From: an uncultured Bacilli bacterium
Lineage (GTDB): Bacteria; Bacillota_I; Bacilli_A; RF39; UBA660
Assembly (NCBI GenBank): GCA_947598485.1
Contig: CANQFJ010000007.1
Coordinates: 1 to 54,039, forward strand
Length of the DNA stretch: 54,039 nt
Direction: 5' to 3'
Shown here: positions 31,828 to 42,400 of the stretch, piece after piece
How positions within the stretch are numbered: position 1 is the first letter of the stretch
Layout: each line of letters starts with the position of its first letter
The notes under the pieces: model-generated
Told to the model about the DNA's origin: nothing
The model's input: the letters and a program-made list of their open reading frames with translations, nothing else
Databases searched by the model: none
Program-made: the position numbers and the translations under genes

Positions 31828-33519
31828 TTACCAATTATTTCTTTTTAAAATAACTGCACTACCAGATAAAGCTATAATACTTAAAACTCCCGCAGTTAAA
31901 TATGTTACTACATTATCAACAGTATTTGGGTTTTCAAGTTCTACAAATGTTGCAGTAACAGTAACATCAGAGCCTGGCATTGTAAATGTATTATTTTTAG
32001 TTTCAATTTCATTACCATCAGCATCTTTAATAACTAGTTTTTCTAATTTATAGCCTTCATTAGCTGCAGCAGAATATGATACTACTTCGCCTTCAGCAGC
32101 ATTTTTAGGAATAGTTACAGATCCATTTTCAGCAGTAACGGAAATATTATGAACATCTCCTACTACACCGCTTTCAGATTGGGAAACATTTTCATTATCT
32201 ATATAACTAGCTACATTAGAAGTAAATCTACCACCTGTAACGAATTTATCGGCGTATTTTTCAGCAACAACACTATCTTTTCCTTCAGGGCTAACGAAAT
32301 TACCACCGTTAACCTCTAAGCTAGATAGTGCAGAAGTAGTTACGTCTGTACGTCCTGTAGCAACACCTTCATATAAAGCATTACCATTTTGACTTATAAA
32401 ATTGCCATCATTTATCAAAACTTTAATGTCATTGCCTGTACCAGTAGTAGTTATACTGATTGCAGCACCTGTATCTTCAGTTCCGTCATCATTTTGAGCT
32501 GGATGTTCACGATATTCACCAGTTGCTTGAATTGAACCACCATTAATAGTTACATCACCTTTTTTGATAGCTACACCAGTCTCACCGATTAATGTAGGGC
32601 CAGTTCCATCTTCTTTACCAATAACAAGTTTGCCACTTTGAGATTGGTTAATAGCAACAGCATCGCCACCTACGCTAGCTTGACCTTCCATATCTTTAGC
32701 TTCAATTTTTCCACCATATAGGTATACATCAACATTTTCAGCTCCAGTACTATTAGACATTATAACACCAGATCCTACAGCATTAACAGTTCCACCGTTC
32801 ATAGTAAATACTGTCATACCATCAGTTCCATTACCGTATAATCTTATACCATTATATCCAGTTACAGTACCACCATTTAACACAACTGAAGTACCGCCAG
32901 AATTAGCATTACCTATATTAATAGCAGCTGAATCCTTAACAGTGTATGGAGCAGTTACCTCTCCACCATCCATAACAAATACAGCTCCTTCTTTAGTTGA
33001 ATTATCTCCAGCTAAGAAAACTGTTCTTGTTTTAGAACTACCAGCTATTGTTTCTAATTTACCACTTTTTAAAGTAGCTTTAGCTTTCTTTCCACTTGTT
33101 TGAGCATAAACTTGAAGAGCTCTATCCTTACTTTGAACAGTAACACCCTCAAGAGTTAAATCTCCTTCAGAAACTAAAACTCCTCTTCCACCTTCATGTT
33201 TTACAGTACCTTTGCCTGTACTATCTTTTAAGGTAAATGTACCATCTGTAGCAGCAAAAGTTAACGCATAATTTGAAGAGCCATCAGTTCCTTCTTCAGT
33301 TAACGTTATATCATGTCCATTTAAATCGATAGTGACATTATCATTTGTGATATTAAGTCCAGTATTTAAAGTTACATCTTCGCTTAAAGTACAAATGGCA
33401 TTAGCTTGATTAACACAATTAGCTAGATCATTAGTAGTAACATCTTGCGCACTAACACTTAATGTAAGACCTAATATACCAATACTTAATACACTAAATA
33501 TTTTACATGCATTTTTCAT
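31828..33519 (-). CDS. Secreted beta-helix surface protein with sorting-type C-terminus
   Basis: 563 residues. A signal peptide ends near VSA-QD (about 24). The main part (about 25-440) has regularly spaced short beta strands (TIDLNGHDITL, VVLNGGTVTGYNG, FTMNGGTVNA, VTINGGSIQATG), typical of a right-handed parallel beta-helix. A domain at about 455-525 with GYKLEKLVIKDADGNEIE and FTMPGSDVTVTATF resembles the divergent InlB-B/Flg_new repeat. The end (ENPNTVDN, hydrophobic stretch, KRNNW) looks like an LPXTG-like sortase signal, but the motif is not canonical and no sortase gene is in the window. Promoter at 33550-33577. Adhesion or matrix binding is inferred only from the architecture. Confidence 0.8.
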   Translation of the reverse strand: MKNACKIFSVLSIGILGLTLSVSAQDVTTNDLANCVNQANAICTLSEDVTLNTGLNITNDNVTIDLNGHDITLTEEGTDGSSNYALTFAATDGTFTLKDSTGKGTVKHEGGRGVLVSEGDLTLEGVTVQSKDRALQVYAQTSGKKAKATLKSGKLETIAGSSKTRTVFLAGDNSTKEGAVFVMDGGEVTAPYTVKDSAAINIGNANSGGTSVVLNGGTVTGYNGIRLYGNGTDGMTVFTMNGGTVNAVGSGVIMSNSTGAENVDVYLYGGKIEAKDMEGQASVGGDAVAINQSQSGKLVIGKEDGTGPTLIGETGVAIKKGDVTINGGSIQATGEYREHPAQNDDGTEDTGAAISITTTGTGNDIKVLINDGNFISQNGNALYEGVATGRTDVTTSALSSLEVNGGNFVSPEGKDSVVAEKYADKFVTGGRFTSNVASYIDNENVSQSESGVVGDVHNISVTAENGSVTIPKNAAEGEVVSYSAAANEGYKLEKLVIKDADGNEIETKNNTFTMPGSDVTVTATFVELENPNTVDNVVTYLTAGVLSIIALSGSAVILKRNNW

Positions 33520-33549
33520 TGCAATCCTCCTTTTATTATCTATAATTCC

Positions 33550-33577
33550 ATTTTATATCATTTATATTCATAGTCAA
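33550..33577 (-). promoter_or_regulatory. Promoter of the beta-helix surface protein gene
   Basis: Minus strand: TTGACT (33572-33577), 16 bases, TAAAAT (33550-33555), then AGGAGG before the start codon. Confidence 0.55.
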
Positions 33578-33630
33578 GGCATAAGCCTTTTTTCTAGCTA
33601 TGTATACGTAAAATAAGGGCATAAAAAATG

Positions 33631-34983
33631 CTAAATAGCAACTTTATATGGTTCTTCTTTAGTACCTTGGCCACCACTTAAACTAACATTAGATTTAAGA
33701 TAAAAAACGGGTCTAACGCCAAATCTAAATTGGGTTGTTACCGCGGATGCTGTACCAAAGTAACCCTTTTCATAAATGCCAAAAGCCGAATAAGCAGCAT
33801 CATCCGTTTTATTATCATAATAACGAGAAATAGTCCATTCACAAAGATGGTTAAATATCCAATTATTATTTTTATTACCACTTCCCCAATAACATGTAGT
33901 ATCATTTTCTTTACTGCAATAAAGCGTTTTAAACCAATTTTCTTTACTTGATGCAAAAGCATAATCATGAGCATACATTAGACCAATTTTGGCATTTACT
34001 TGCGCATCTTTTCCTGTCCCATTAATCTCAGCAGTATGCGCAACTGATGGTTTTGATGTAGCCAAAGCGTACCATTTGGCTCCACCTGCGTTCCATTTTA
34101 CTTCTTCAATTTTATCATTCCACCCACTACCAAGAGTAGTATTTAAAAAATGATCATTTAAAGCATTATACAAAGGGCTGTCTTCCCAGGTATTATTTTT
34201 CTTATCGCTACTCCAATCAAAACTATCTAGTTTGGTATATTCATTTTCGATATGTCTATTTACAATACCTGCTGAATTATATGTTACATTTGCCACTCTT
34301 TCAATGCCAAGCTCATCAGCCGTAGCAAATTCAGCTTTAATAACTTTAACTAGCATCTGAGTTCCATTATCCTTAGTTTCTGTGGGTATTATACCTATTA
34401 TGCGATATTTATTTTCAGTAGGACAAGAATTATCAGTTCCATTATTATAGTTCTCACTACCATTACCAAAGCAAATATAATTTTGGGGATTACTGCCTGA
34501 ATATCGATATGAATAATCGCCTGCATCATCTATATTATTATCATTATTAACATCAATTGTGCCATCATGAAATATCAATCCATTATCGTTAGTAACAGAA
34601 TTGTCTTCTACTTTTTGGGATATTTTACAGGCGATGGAATCATCATTACAAGATTCGCCATAAAACTTTTTTCTTAAATATATCTTACAAGTTGCTAATT
34701 TTTCAGTTTTTAAAATAATAGTATTATTTTCTTTATCCCAACTTAAAGGAGCATTATTACTACATTTACTTAAATCACTATTAAGTATGTAATCATTTAT
34801 TTGTGACCAATCAGGTTCTTTGCCTAAAACATAATCACCATTTTCTTGTTCATACATATAGGCAATGTTTTCTTCACTTTTTACATTATTTAAAGGCATA
34901 AATATCCTACTAGATAATAATATTAGAAATATTACTATAATTATAATTAATAAAAATGTTACGGGTATTATCTTTTTATTCAT
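33631..34983 (-). CDS. Anchored surface protein, paralogue with YRYSG/NYICFG domain
   Basis: 450 residues. One hydrophobic segment (about 4-27) anchors it. A small domain follows (about 42-110) with ENGDYVLGKEPDWSQ, SWDKENNTIILKTEKLATCKIYL. The main domain (about 130-450) repeats that of the 614-residue protein at 7345-9189: GLIFHDGT, YRYSGSNPQNYICFGNGS, CPTENKYRIIGIIPTET, KIGLMYAHDYAF and FGVRPVFYL near the end. The small N-terminal domain also resembles the start of the lipoprotein at 50937-53057. Paired cysteines in an exported protein suggest disulphides. Function is unknown. Confidence 0.72.
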   Translation of the reverse strand: MNKKIIPVTFLLIIIIVIFLILLSSRIFMPLNNVKSEENIAYMYEQENGDYVLGKEPDWSQINDYILNSDLSKCSNNAPLSWDKENNTIILKTEKLATCKIYLRKKFYGESCNDDSIACKISQKVEDNSVTNDNGLIFHDGTIDVNNDNNIDDAGDYSYRYSGSNPQNYICFGNGSENYNNGTDNSCPTENKYRIIGIIPTETKDNGTQMLVKVIKAEFATADELGIERVANVTYNSAGIVNRHIENEYTKLDSFDWSSDKKNNTWEDSPLYNALNDHFLNTTLGSGWNDKIEEVKWNAGGAKWYALATSKPSVAHTAEINGTGKDAQVNAKIGLMYAHDYAFASSKENWFKTLYCSKENDTTCYWGSGNKNNNWIFNHLCEWTISRYYDNKTDDAAYSAFGIYEKGYFGTASAVTTQFRFGVRPVFYLKSNVSLSGGQGTKEEPYKVAI

Positions 34984-35093
34984 ATGTCTCCACTGTCAAC
35001 TCTTTATAATTATTTCTAGGTCTATTATAACAAATAATTAAAAGGTAATAAATCTTTTTAACTTTAAGTTAACATGCAAAAAAATTATTATAT

Positions 35094-36200
35094 TTAAGAT
35101 AAATACCAAAGTTTTTTACCATCTTTATATACTTCATCGATAAAGCCACAGCCTAAACATTGTTCTCCTTGATAAAGCACACATGCTTGACCTGGTGTTA
35201 CACTTTTAGCAAGTCCAGGATACCTTACTATTATTTTATTTCCTTCAATATATTCAAGGGATACAGGATGATCTTCACCACGATATCTAAATTTTGCTGT
35301 ACAAAAAGCAGGCCTTGATGCTGATATAAAGTTAACATCAGATATTGTGCACTCATCTGAGTATAAATAATCTGAATCTCCATAGGCAATATATAATATA
35401 TTTTTTTTAGTATCTTTTCCACAGACATAGTGTCTATCTTCATCTCCTGATAAACCAACATTTCTTCTTTGACCTATAGTATAGTTCATAAGACCGGTAT
35501 GTTTTCCAATTACCTTACCCGTTTGAACATCTACAATATCTCCCGGATTGGGTTTTAAATAATTTTTAACAAACTCTTGGAAGTTTCTTTCGCCAATAAA
35601 ACAGATACCAGTGGAATCCTTTTTTTCAGCCACATTAAGCCCTGCTTCTTTAGCAATTTCTCTAACTTCCGGCTTTGTATACTCACCAATAGGAAATAAT
35701 ACATCTTTAAAATGTTCATATTTTACATCTGCCAAAAAATAGGTTTGATCTTTATTTAAGTCTTTAGCTCTTAAAAGTCTATTGCCCTTAATTCTTGCAT
35801 AATGTCCTGTAGCAATATAATCAGCTCCTAACTTTCTAGCTTCTTTAATAAATAAATCAAATTTTATATATTTATTACATAGCAAGTCAGGATTAGGAGT
35901 CCGTCCCTTTTCTAGTTCTTTTAAAAAATAGGTAAAAACATTATCCCAATATTCTTTAATAAAATCTACTCTATGAAGAGGTATATTTAATTCTTTGCAT
36001 AGCTCTAAAGCATCATTGTAATCTTTCTCCTGAGGACATATATCATTAAAATCATTAGGATTGCCTAAATAATCATTGTTGATATTGCTATCCCAATTAC
36101 GCATAAAAAGGCCTATGACTTCATAGCCTTGTTTCTTTAATAGATAAGCTGCTACAGCACTATCTACACCGCCACTTATTCCAACAACTACCTTGCTCAT
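35094..36200 (-). CDS. mnmA: tRNA-specific 2-thiouridylase MnmA
   Basis: 368 residues. The PP-loop SGGVDSAVAA (about 9-18) binds ATP. FMRNWDSN, the DLLCNKYIKF segment with the first catalytic cysteine (near 108), TGHYARI, KDQTYFLADV and STGICFIGERNF with the second catalytic cysteine (near 204) are all present. MnmA places the 2-thio group on U34 of Lys, Glu and Gln tRNAs. The length agrees with the family (about 370). It follows the SpoIIM-like gene by 22 bases. Confidence 0.96.
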   Translation of the reverse strand: MSKVVVGISGGVDSAVAAYLLKKQGYEVIGLFMRNWDSNINNDYLGNPNDFNDICPQEKDYNDALELCKELNIPLHRVDFIKEYWDNVFTYFLKELEKGRTPNPDLLCNKYIKFDLFIKEARKLGADYIATGHYARIKGNRLLRAKDLNKDQTYFLADVKYEHFKDVLFPIGEYTKPEVREIAKEAGLNVAEKKDSTGICFIGERNFQEFVKNYLKPNPGDIVDVQTGKVIGKHTGLMNYTIGQRRNVGLSGDEDRHYVCGKDTKKNILYIAYGDSDYLYSDECTISDVNFISASRPAFCTAKFRYRGEDHPVSLEYIEGNKIIVRYPGLAKSVTPGQACVLYQGEQCLGCGFIDEVYKDGKKLWYLS

Positions 36201-36222
36201 TTACATCACATAATTATTATAC

Positions 36223-36744
36223 TCAGAAAAGAAGGCTTTTGGCAAGTAATCCCATCAGTTTGCTTATTATTATAATGGTAAGTGCAAAATAGCCATAAGT
36301 AATGATGTTTACGGTTAGCATTTTTTTAAAATAAATTTTAATATTGTGAATACTTTTACCAAATTTATTAAAAATAAAACGATATAAATGTTTGCCATAT
36401 TTTAAAGTATAAAAAGAATTTAAAATTAGCATAAAGTATAATGGTAACCTACAAATAATAAAATATAAAAATAAGTAAATAATTCCTTTATAGCTAAAAT
36501 TACTGGTAAAAATAAATAAAAGCTCGCCAAAATTAAATAAGTCAAATAAAATAAATAATACATATGATGGAATACCTAGCAAAGAAATCAAGAAAAGAGT
36601 TAAAATAATTAATAACATGATATAAAGTTTCTTATAAGAAAATAATAAACCTATAACATTTTCAAGCTGAATATTATTGTTAAATGCTGCAACTACCCCG
36701 ACTAAAATAATGGCTATGCCTAGTGCTATAATATATTTTTTCAT
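36223..36744 (-). CDS. SpoIIM-like membrane protein
   Basis: 173 residues from the chosen ATG (a frame reaches 36849). Hydrophobic segments lie near 4-22, 40-80, 90-120 and 145-170. The pattern LLGIPSYVLFILFDLFNFGE, then a K-G-I-I-Y segment, then RLPLYFMLILNSFYTLKYGK and a basic stretch, then a last hydrophobic segment, follows the layout of Bacillus SpoIIM (which acts with SpoIID and SpoIIP in engulfment). The similarity is by eye and weak, so this is a probable SpoIIM-family protein. The ribosome site is poor for all starts; TATAAT (36751-36756 on the minus strand) directly precedes the chosen ATG. Confidence 0.5.
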   Translation of the reverse strand: MKKYIIALGIAIILVGVVAAFNNNIQLENVIGLLFSYKKLYIMLLIILTLFLISLLGIPSYVLFILFDLFNFGELLFIFTSNFSYKGIIYLFLYFIICRLPLYFMLILNSFYTLKYGKHLYRFIFNKFGKSIHNIKIYFKKMLTVNIITYGYFALTIIIISKLMGLLAKSLLF

Positions 36745-36756
36745 ATTTAAATTATA

Positions 36757-36785
36757 TTGAAAAGCTTGCATAATTATGATAAAAT
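36757..36785 (+). promoter_or_regulatory. Promoter of the DUF4044-like gene
   Basis: TTGAAA (36757-36762), 17 bases, TAAAAT (36780-36785), then AAAAAGGAAGG and the start at 36813. Confidence 0.55.
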
Positions 36786-36812
36786 TTAGCTTGAGAAAAA
36801 AGGAAGGTTTGT

Positions 36813-36914
36813 ATGAATAAAAAAACAAAAAAAATTGCTGCATGGGCAATGTTAATATTAATGGTTGGATCAGTAGTTGCTAGTGCGCTAGTCTATTTTA
36901 TAGGGAGAGCGTAA
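36813..36914 (+). CDS. Small membrane protein, DUF4044-like
   Basis: 33 residues. A basic start (MNKKTKKIAAW) and one hydrophobic segment (AMLILMVGSVVASALVYF) ending in IGRA. This resembles the small DUF4044 proteins of Firmicutes, which have the same K-rich start, W-x-M-L-I segment and length. A good ribosome site (AAGGAAGG) and a promoter precede it. It is on the strand opposite to its neighbours and its last 17 bases overlap the 3-prime end of the prepilin peptidase gene. The family function is unknown. Confidence 0.65.
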   Translation: MNKKTKKIAAWAMLILMVGSVVASALVYFIGRA

Positions 36915-37671
36915 TAGCATTTAGCAAAGTATTAAACTTATCAATAAAAAGGAAAATAACGAATAATGAAGAGGCTAAAAAAGGGCCATATGGTACTTCA
37001 TTATTTTTTTTGAGCATAAAATAGGCACAAGAATAAGGAAGAGCTAAAAAAGCCGACAAAATCAATGCTACTAAACTTAGCCTAAAGCCAAGTATTAAGC
37101 CAATGATAAAAGCAAACTTGATATCTCCTCCCCCCAAAGAATCTTTTTTAAAAATTAAGTCCCCAATTTTTTTAATAATAAGCATGGTAATAAACATAGC
37201 TACGCCAGATAAAATATACATACCTGTAGTTTTAAAGCCTTTAAATATAAAATCGATGATAATTATTAAAATGGCACTAACAATCAAGGGAGAGTCTAAG
37301 ATTATAAAAGAAGAAAAATCACTAATAAAAATAATCATGAGTAAAGATGCAACGATAATAAATATATAAAACTCATAGCTAAATGAATAACGAATATATC
37401 CAAATGCAAATAAAGTTCCCATAGCTATCTCTACTAAAGGATTAAGGATACTAATGTTCTTTTTACAATAACGACATCTACCAAATAAAAAAATGAAGGA
37501 AAAAACCGGTATTAAATCATACCATGCCAAAGGATGATGGCACTCATCACACCTACTACGATCCAAAACAATCTTTTCCTTCTTCGGTCCTCTTAAACCT
37601 AATACAAGGTAAAAAGAGCCAAAACAGGCTCCAATTATAAATAATAAAATAGCTACTAACTCTTTTTGCAT
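36898..37671 (-). CDS. Prepilin leader peptidase (PilD/ComC-like)
   Basis: 257 residues, multi-pass membrane aspartic protease. The N-terminal part has GACFGSFYLVLGLR, and two cysteine pairs, CDECHHPLAWYDLIPVFSF and GRCRYCK, the zinc-type loop of PilD. Catalytic aspartates are in SDFSSFIILD and in SLGGGDIKFAF (GGGD motif). It cleaves type IV prepilin-like leaders, and usually methylates the new end. The gene is 7 bases after the PilC-type gene, so the two are one operon. No pilin, ATPase or PilM/N genes are in the window. Confidence 0.92.
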   Translation of the reverse strand: MQKELVAILLFIIGACFGSFYLVLGLRGPKKEKIVLDRSRCDECHHPLAWYDLIPVFSFIFLFGRCRYCKKNISILNPLVEIAMGTLFAFGYIRYSFSYEFYIFIIVASLLMIIFISDFSSFIILDSPLIVSAILIIIIDFIFKGFKTTGMYILSGVAMFITMLIIKKIGDLIFKKDSLGGGDIKFAFIIGLILGFRLSLVALILSAFLALPYSCAYFMLKKNNEVPYGPFLASSLFVIFLFIDKFNTLLNAITLSL

Positions 37672-37678
37672 AATACTC

Positions 37679-39286
37679 CTATAACATTTGATTATATAAT
37701 TGAAACATTGGTAGAATTACAGCAATAATGATAAGTCCTACGACAACGGCAATGAATATAATCATAATCGGTTCAATAAAACTTTTTAAAGTATTAACAA
37801 TATTTCTATGCATTTCTTGATAATACTGACTAACTTTTTGCATAATATCTCCAAGTTGACCTGTTGATTCACCAGTTACAATCATGAAATAAGCAACATC
37901 TGGTACAGCCCAGTGGTCTTCAAATGCAGCCGATATTTTTTCACCCTTCATAATATTATGGATAGTTTTATATAAAATTGCTTTATATACTTCATTAGAG
38001 GTAATCTTACTCAAAATATCCACACTTTCGGTAATATAAACATTATTTTTAAGCAAAGAAGCAAAAGTTTTAGAGAAAATTGTAATTTCCTTATATATTA
38101 TAACATTTTTTACAACGGGAATGTGCATTAAAAATATTTGAACTGGCGTTCTAAAGGCCGTTACGTGTTTATATAGAAAATAAAGTATTAAAACAATTAT
38201 TACAAAGATTAAAATCATCGTTATAGCATGGTCTTTAATGAAATCACTTACCGACATTATGATTCCCGTCATTCCCCCGATTTCCAGTCCTTGATCAACA
38301 TAAATATTCGTAAATTGGGGAACAACATATATTAAGATAAATACGACAATTATAATGGAAAAGCCCATCAAAATCGTAGGATATGTTAAAGCTCCTATCA
38401 TTTGTTTCTTAGTTTGTTCAACCTCAGTATAATACTCTGACATATCATCAAGGGTTTCCTGTAAATTTCCTGCAGCCTCAGCAGCTTTAATCATGTTAAT
38501 TAATAATGCCGGGAAATAATTTCCTTGTTTTTGTAAAGCATTAGAAAAAGATTCACCAAGGGAAAGCTCATAACATATTGCCCTAAACATTCTTTGTCTA
38601 GCTTTATCTTTGGTCATTTGATTAGCCAATATTTTAACAGCATCATTTAAGGTAATACCTACTCTTAAGTAAGTAGCAAGTTGAGTAAGCCAAAAGACTA
38701 AATCTTTAGTAGACATCTTACGGCCTAATATAGCCGAATCTTTATATACGAAATTAATAAATTCCGAAGTTTCAATGTTAAAAACTTCATAGCCTTCATT
38801 TACCAAAAAAGAGTTAATATCAAGTTTCGAAAATCCTGACATCGTACCCGTAATTATTTTGCCATCAACCTTTACATTTCTTACGGTAAACTTATACATA
38901 TTGGGATATTTAGAACGGGTTGCACCTGCTGCTTGTAAATCTTTTTCAAACGCTGCCTTCATCTTCATGTACTTATCCATGGTTGCTTTACTATATTTAT
39001 ATTGCTTAATTCTTTTCTTTTTCGTTGTTTTAGTTAAATTATATATTGCGTCAACTTGTTCTTCAGATAAAAGAGCTTCTTGTTTAGCAATTTCGGGGTT
39101 AGTCATCCTTTGATAAGTTTTATCTAATTGATAACTAAAATAGTTAAAGGACACTATCCAAAAATCAAAGCATACAAACTTGGCGCCTCTTAGGGCATAC
39201 AAAAAAATGTAAAGCCATGCTACAAAGAATTCTTTGAATAGCTCACTAGTTTTCTTTTTTGGCTTATTACTAGCTGCTTGATCCAC
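37679..39286 (-). CDS. Type II secretion/type IV pilus inner-membrane protein (PilC/GspF-like)
   Basis: 535 residues, longer than normal PilC/ComGB proteins (about 350-405). Residues about 1-125 form an extra N-terminal region with hydrophobic segments (FKEFFVAWLYIFLYALRGA) and a basic K-rich stretch. Then come the normal PilC start (FTVRNVKVDGKIITGTM), the first T2SSF repeat (KDLVFWLTQLATYLRVGITL to YPTILMGFSIIIVVF) and the second (FSKTFASLLKNNVYITESV to the C-terminal membrane segment). PilC is the membrane platform of pilus assembly. AGGAGGGG precedes the ATG. Partner is the prepilin peptidase directly downstream. Confidence 0.9.
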   Translation of the reverse strand: MDQAASNKPKKKTSELFKEFFVAWLYIFLYALRGAKFVCFDFWIVSFNYFSYQLDKTYQRMTNPEIAKQEALLSEEQVDAIYNLTKTTKKKRIKQYKYSKATMDKYMKMKAAFEKDLQAAGATRSKYPNMYKFTVRNVKVDGKIITGTMSGFSKLDINSFLVNEGYEVFNIETSEFINFVYKDSAILGRKMSTKDLVFWLTQLATYLRVGITLNDAVKILANQMTKDKARQRMFRAICYELSLGESFSNALQKQGNYFPALLINMIKAAEAAGNLQETLDDMSEYYTEVEQTKKQMIGALTYPTILMGFSIIIVVFILIYVVPQFTNIYVDQGLEIGGMTGIIMSVSDFIKDHAITMILIFVIIVLILYFLYKHVTAFRTPVQIFLMHIPVVKNVIIYKEITIFSKTFASLLKNNVYITESVDILSKITSNEVYKAILYKTIHNIMKGEKISAAFEDHWAVPDVAYFMIVTGESTGQLGDIMQKVSQYYQEMHRNIVNTLKSFIEPIMIIFIAVVVGLIIIAVILPMFQLYNQML

Positions 39287-39412
39287 TATACTACCCCTCC
39301 TATTTTAATACTACAATAAGTATAGCATAAAACTGATTTAATAAAAAGCTCTATTTTTATTTTTATTTGGGCTAAAAAATGTTACAATATACACCAAGTT
39401 CTGGGGGCTAAA

Positions 39413-42400
39413 ATGAATATTAAACAAATGCTTAATAAACTAAAAACGTTGTTTAGCAAAGGACAAGATTTGACCTTTAATTTAGCACGCCCTGAAAGTA
39501 CCTTAAAACTTCCCTCAAGAAAAGAATTTAATGACGATACTCTAATAGATTTTTATAAAGATGAATATCAAAATACTTTAAATAATATGAAAGATTTTGA
39601 AGTTTTAGTTTTGGAAGCTACTTCCCTAAATGAACATATGAAAATGGCATTAGATCTTTTATTTGCTATAGCAATTAAAGAAGATGATGCACGGGAAAAT
39701 ACTTATGAACACCAAGTTGAACATTTAATAAACTATGAAAAATTAAAGTTATATCTTCAAGATATAGTTACTTTACAAAATGAAGCTATGGCAAGATTAA
39801 TAGCCATTTCAGAAATTAAAAAAGAATCATTTATAATTTCTAAAAGAAAAAAAGATGCTATTAATAATGTAACAAACCGCTTATATATTTTGCTTAATAC
39901 CCTAATGGGTAGTGAACTATCTATAATTAATAATATTCAAAGATATCGAAAGGAAAATATCGACTTTAATGATGATGTTCAAAATATATTAGCCAAAAAA
40001 ATAAAGCATTTAAATTGGCTGCAAAACGCTTTACCTGAAGATAAACAAGTTACTATTGACAAAGATAATGTATTATATAGTCTTGCTTTAATAGAAAAAG
40101 CCTTAGAGGAATATACTTATACCCATAAAGAGCAAGTATCCCCCGAAGCCAAACAAGAGATGGTAGATAAAATACTTGATATTCCTTTTGATATGAAACA
40201 TAAAGAAAAAATTTTAGGCATGGTTACTGATCTTGAATACCAATATCGAGCCTTTTATGAATATAAATTATCTCCTGAATATAAAGATATTCCTATTGAT
40301 GAGACCGATTTAACTATATTATACAGTATCAAATTTAATGCCATATCAATTAGTAAAGATGGTATTATTAGAGTTTCTTTTGATAATCTAGACCCTCTTG
40401 AAAGCGAGTATTACCAAAATATAATTTACAAAACTTATGAAGATATTATCATGGGACGAAATGAAATATTTAACCGATTATTTAAAGATGATTTTGCAAA
40501 AGCTATTAATCTTTTCAAAGCAATTTATAAGGATAAACTTTTTTGGCTTTTATCTAATCAAATTTTATTAAACTTACTTTTTTCTTTTGAAACCACTGAA
40601 GGACTATCTAATCTTTTTAAAAGCAAAGTATCTAGCCTTCATTTACCACCTGATTATTTTGATTGTGTTTTTCATATTGACTATGATATTTCGATAGAAA
40701 CTTTATGTTATTTGGAAAGTGCTATTGATGAAAGTAAAGAAAATAGTGATAAGTATTTTATTTTTAACCGAAAAGATTTAAATGAGTTATATAAACTTTA
40801 TCTTAAAAACTATCCTAGCGAAGATGATATCTATCATTTTCCCGAGGGTATTACTAGTATAAAAGTCCCTATGAGAAAATCTTGGGATAAACTTTCCATA
40901 GCCCAAAGAGCTTTATTATATAAAATAAGAAAGGAAGCTAGAAATAAAATTGTATATCTTCCCCAAAGTCTTAGGAAGTTAGATGGCAATTTATTTATCG
41001 AAGTTCCCATAAAAGGAATCGTATTTAATGAAGGCTTAAATCATATCGATAATGGTGTCTGGTTAACAAAATTAAAAACGCTTGTTATTCCTTCGACCTT
41101 AAAGACTATAAATATAACAGCTTACCAAGTATCTGACACCGAAAGTATTATTTTCAATATTAGCCAAGATAATGCTCCTGTTTTAAGTGAAGATTTCGTT
41201 TTAAAACTATTTAACTATTTTCAAACATGTGGCTGGCAATTAAATGAAGAAAAAAATAAAATTATGCCTCCCCAAGAATTAAAAGAAATTATCATTCATC
41301 TAAATGAGCTTGATGAAAATATTTATATTGATGTTCAAAAACTATCATTTGATTATGATGCTCAAAAAGATGGTAGTGATATAGCAGAAGTCTATGTTAG
41401 AAAATTAATTAAATACATTTATTATATTTTAACGCAAGTTAGAAAAAGATTTGCTTTAATGCAAAAAGTATTACCTCATGAAGAACAAATAGCAATAAGT
41501 CCTAATATTCCAAGCTTCTTAAAAGACTTAGAAATCATCGATAAAAGACTTCAAAAATATAGTGATGAACATATAAGCGAATTAAATGATATTAAAGCAA
41601 AATTAGACCCGCAAAAAAATAATATGGGATTTAGTATAGAAAATGAACTTGGCCTTGCGACCGAACTTGTTCCATTGGAAGCTAAGATTCGTTTATTTAA
41701 CTACTATGGCAAACTAGATAGTTCTTTAATTAATTATTTTTATAAATTAAAATTTATTTACTTAACAAAAGATGAAGTAGCATGCCCTTTTATTAATGAT
41801 AATATGGATGATTTAGAAATAAATGCTTATCAAAGTATTATTGAAGATACTTATTATCATTTAAAAAATAATAGCCCTTTTGCCGATGAACAATATAGCG
41901 ATGATACAGTTGCCTCTGTCAAAAGCCTTATTGAAAAAATATTAAAAAATGGCAAAGATAATATTGATACTGAAATGGTTCTTCACAACATTTATTTCTT
42001 AAATGTCTATTTAGCTTTAGGTAACTTTAACAGATTATTATCTTTTGCTAAAAGTTTTAAAATGAAAACTTGTAATTACCAAGATAGGTATATTAACATA
42101 GAGCTTAATGAAGATTGTCTTTATAGTACAATTTGTTTAATAAGATATTATAATAAACAAGGTGTGTTATTTACGGTGAATGGCACATATGAAAATCTCT
42201 ATGACTTTATAGACTTATTTCATATGATTTATGTAAATTATGAAGGCGTAAATCATAAAGAAATTCCTGGTTCACCAAAAAATCCAAAAAATTTTTATTT
42301 TCTTCCCGAAGGTATAGTTTCAATCAAGACCAATGACCCTATTTCGCCTACTCATACTATTTTGGACAGATTAATAGAAGACTTTAAAGATAAAAATATT

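Noticed and set aside
33576-33593. Hairpin with T-run (AAGGC-ATAA-GCCTT) on the plus strand
   Set aside because: No plus-strand gene ends there; the 5-base stem lies at the -35 of the minus-strand surface gene.
35058-35072. Palindrome TTAACTTTAAGTTAA after mnmA as terminator
   Set aside because: No T-run follows on the minus strand and the stem is only 7 AT-rich pairs.
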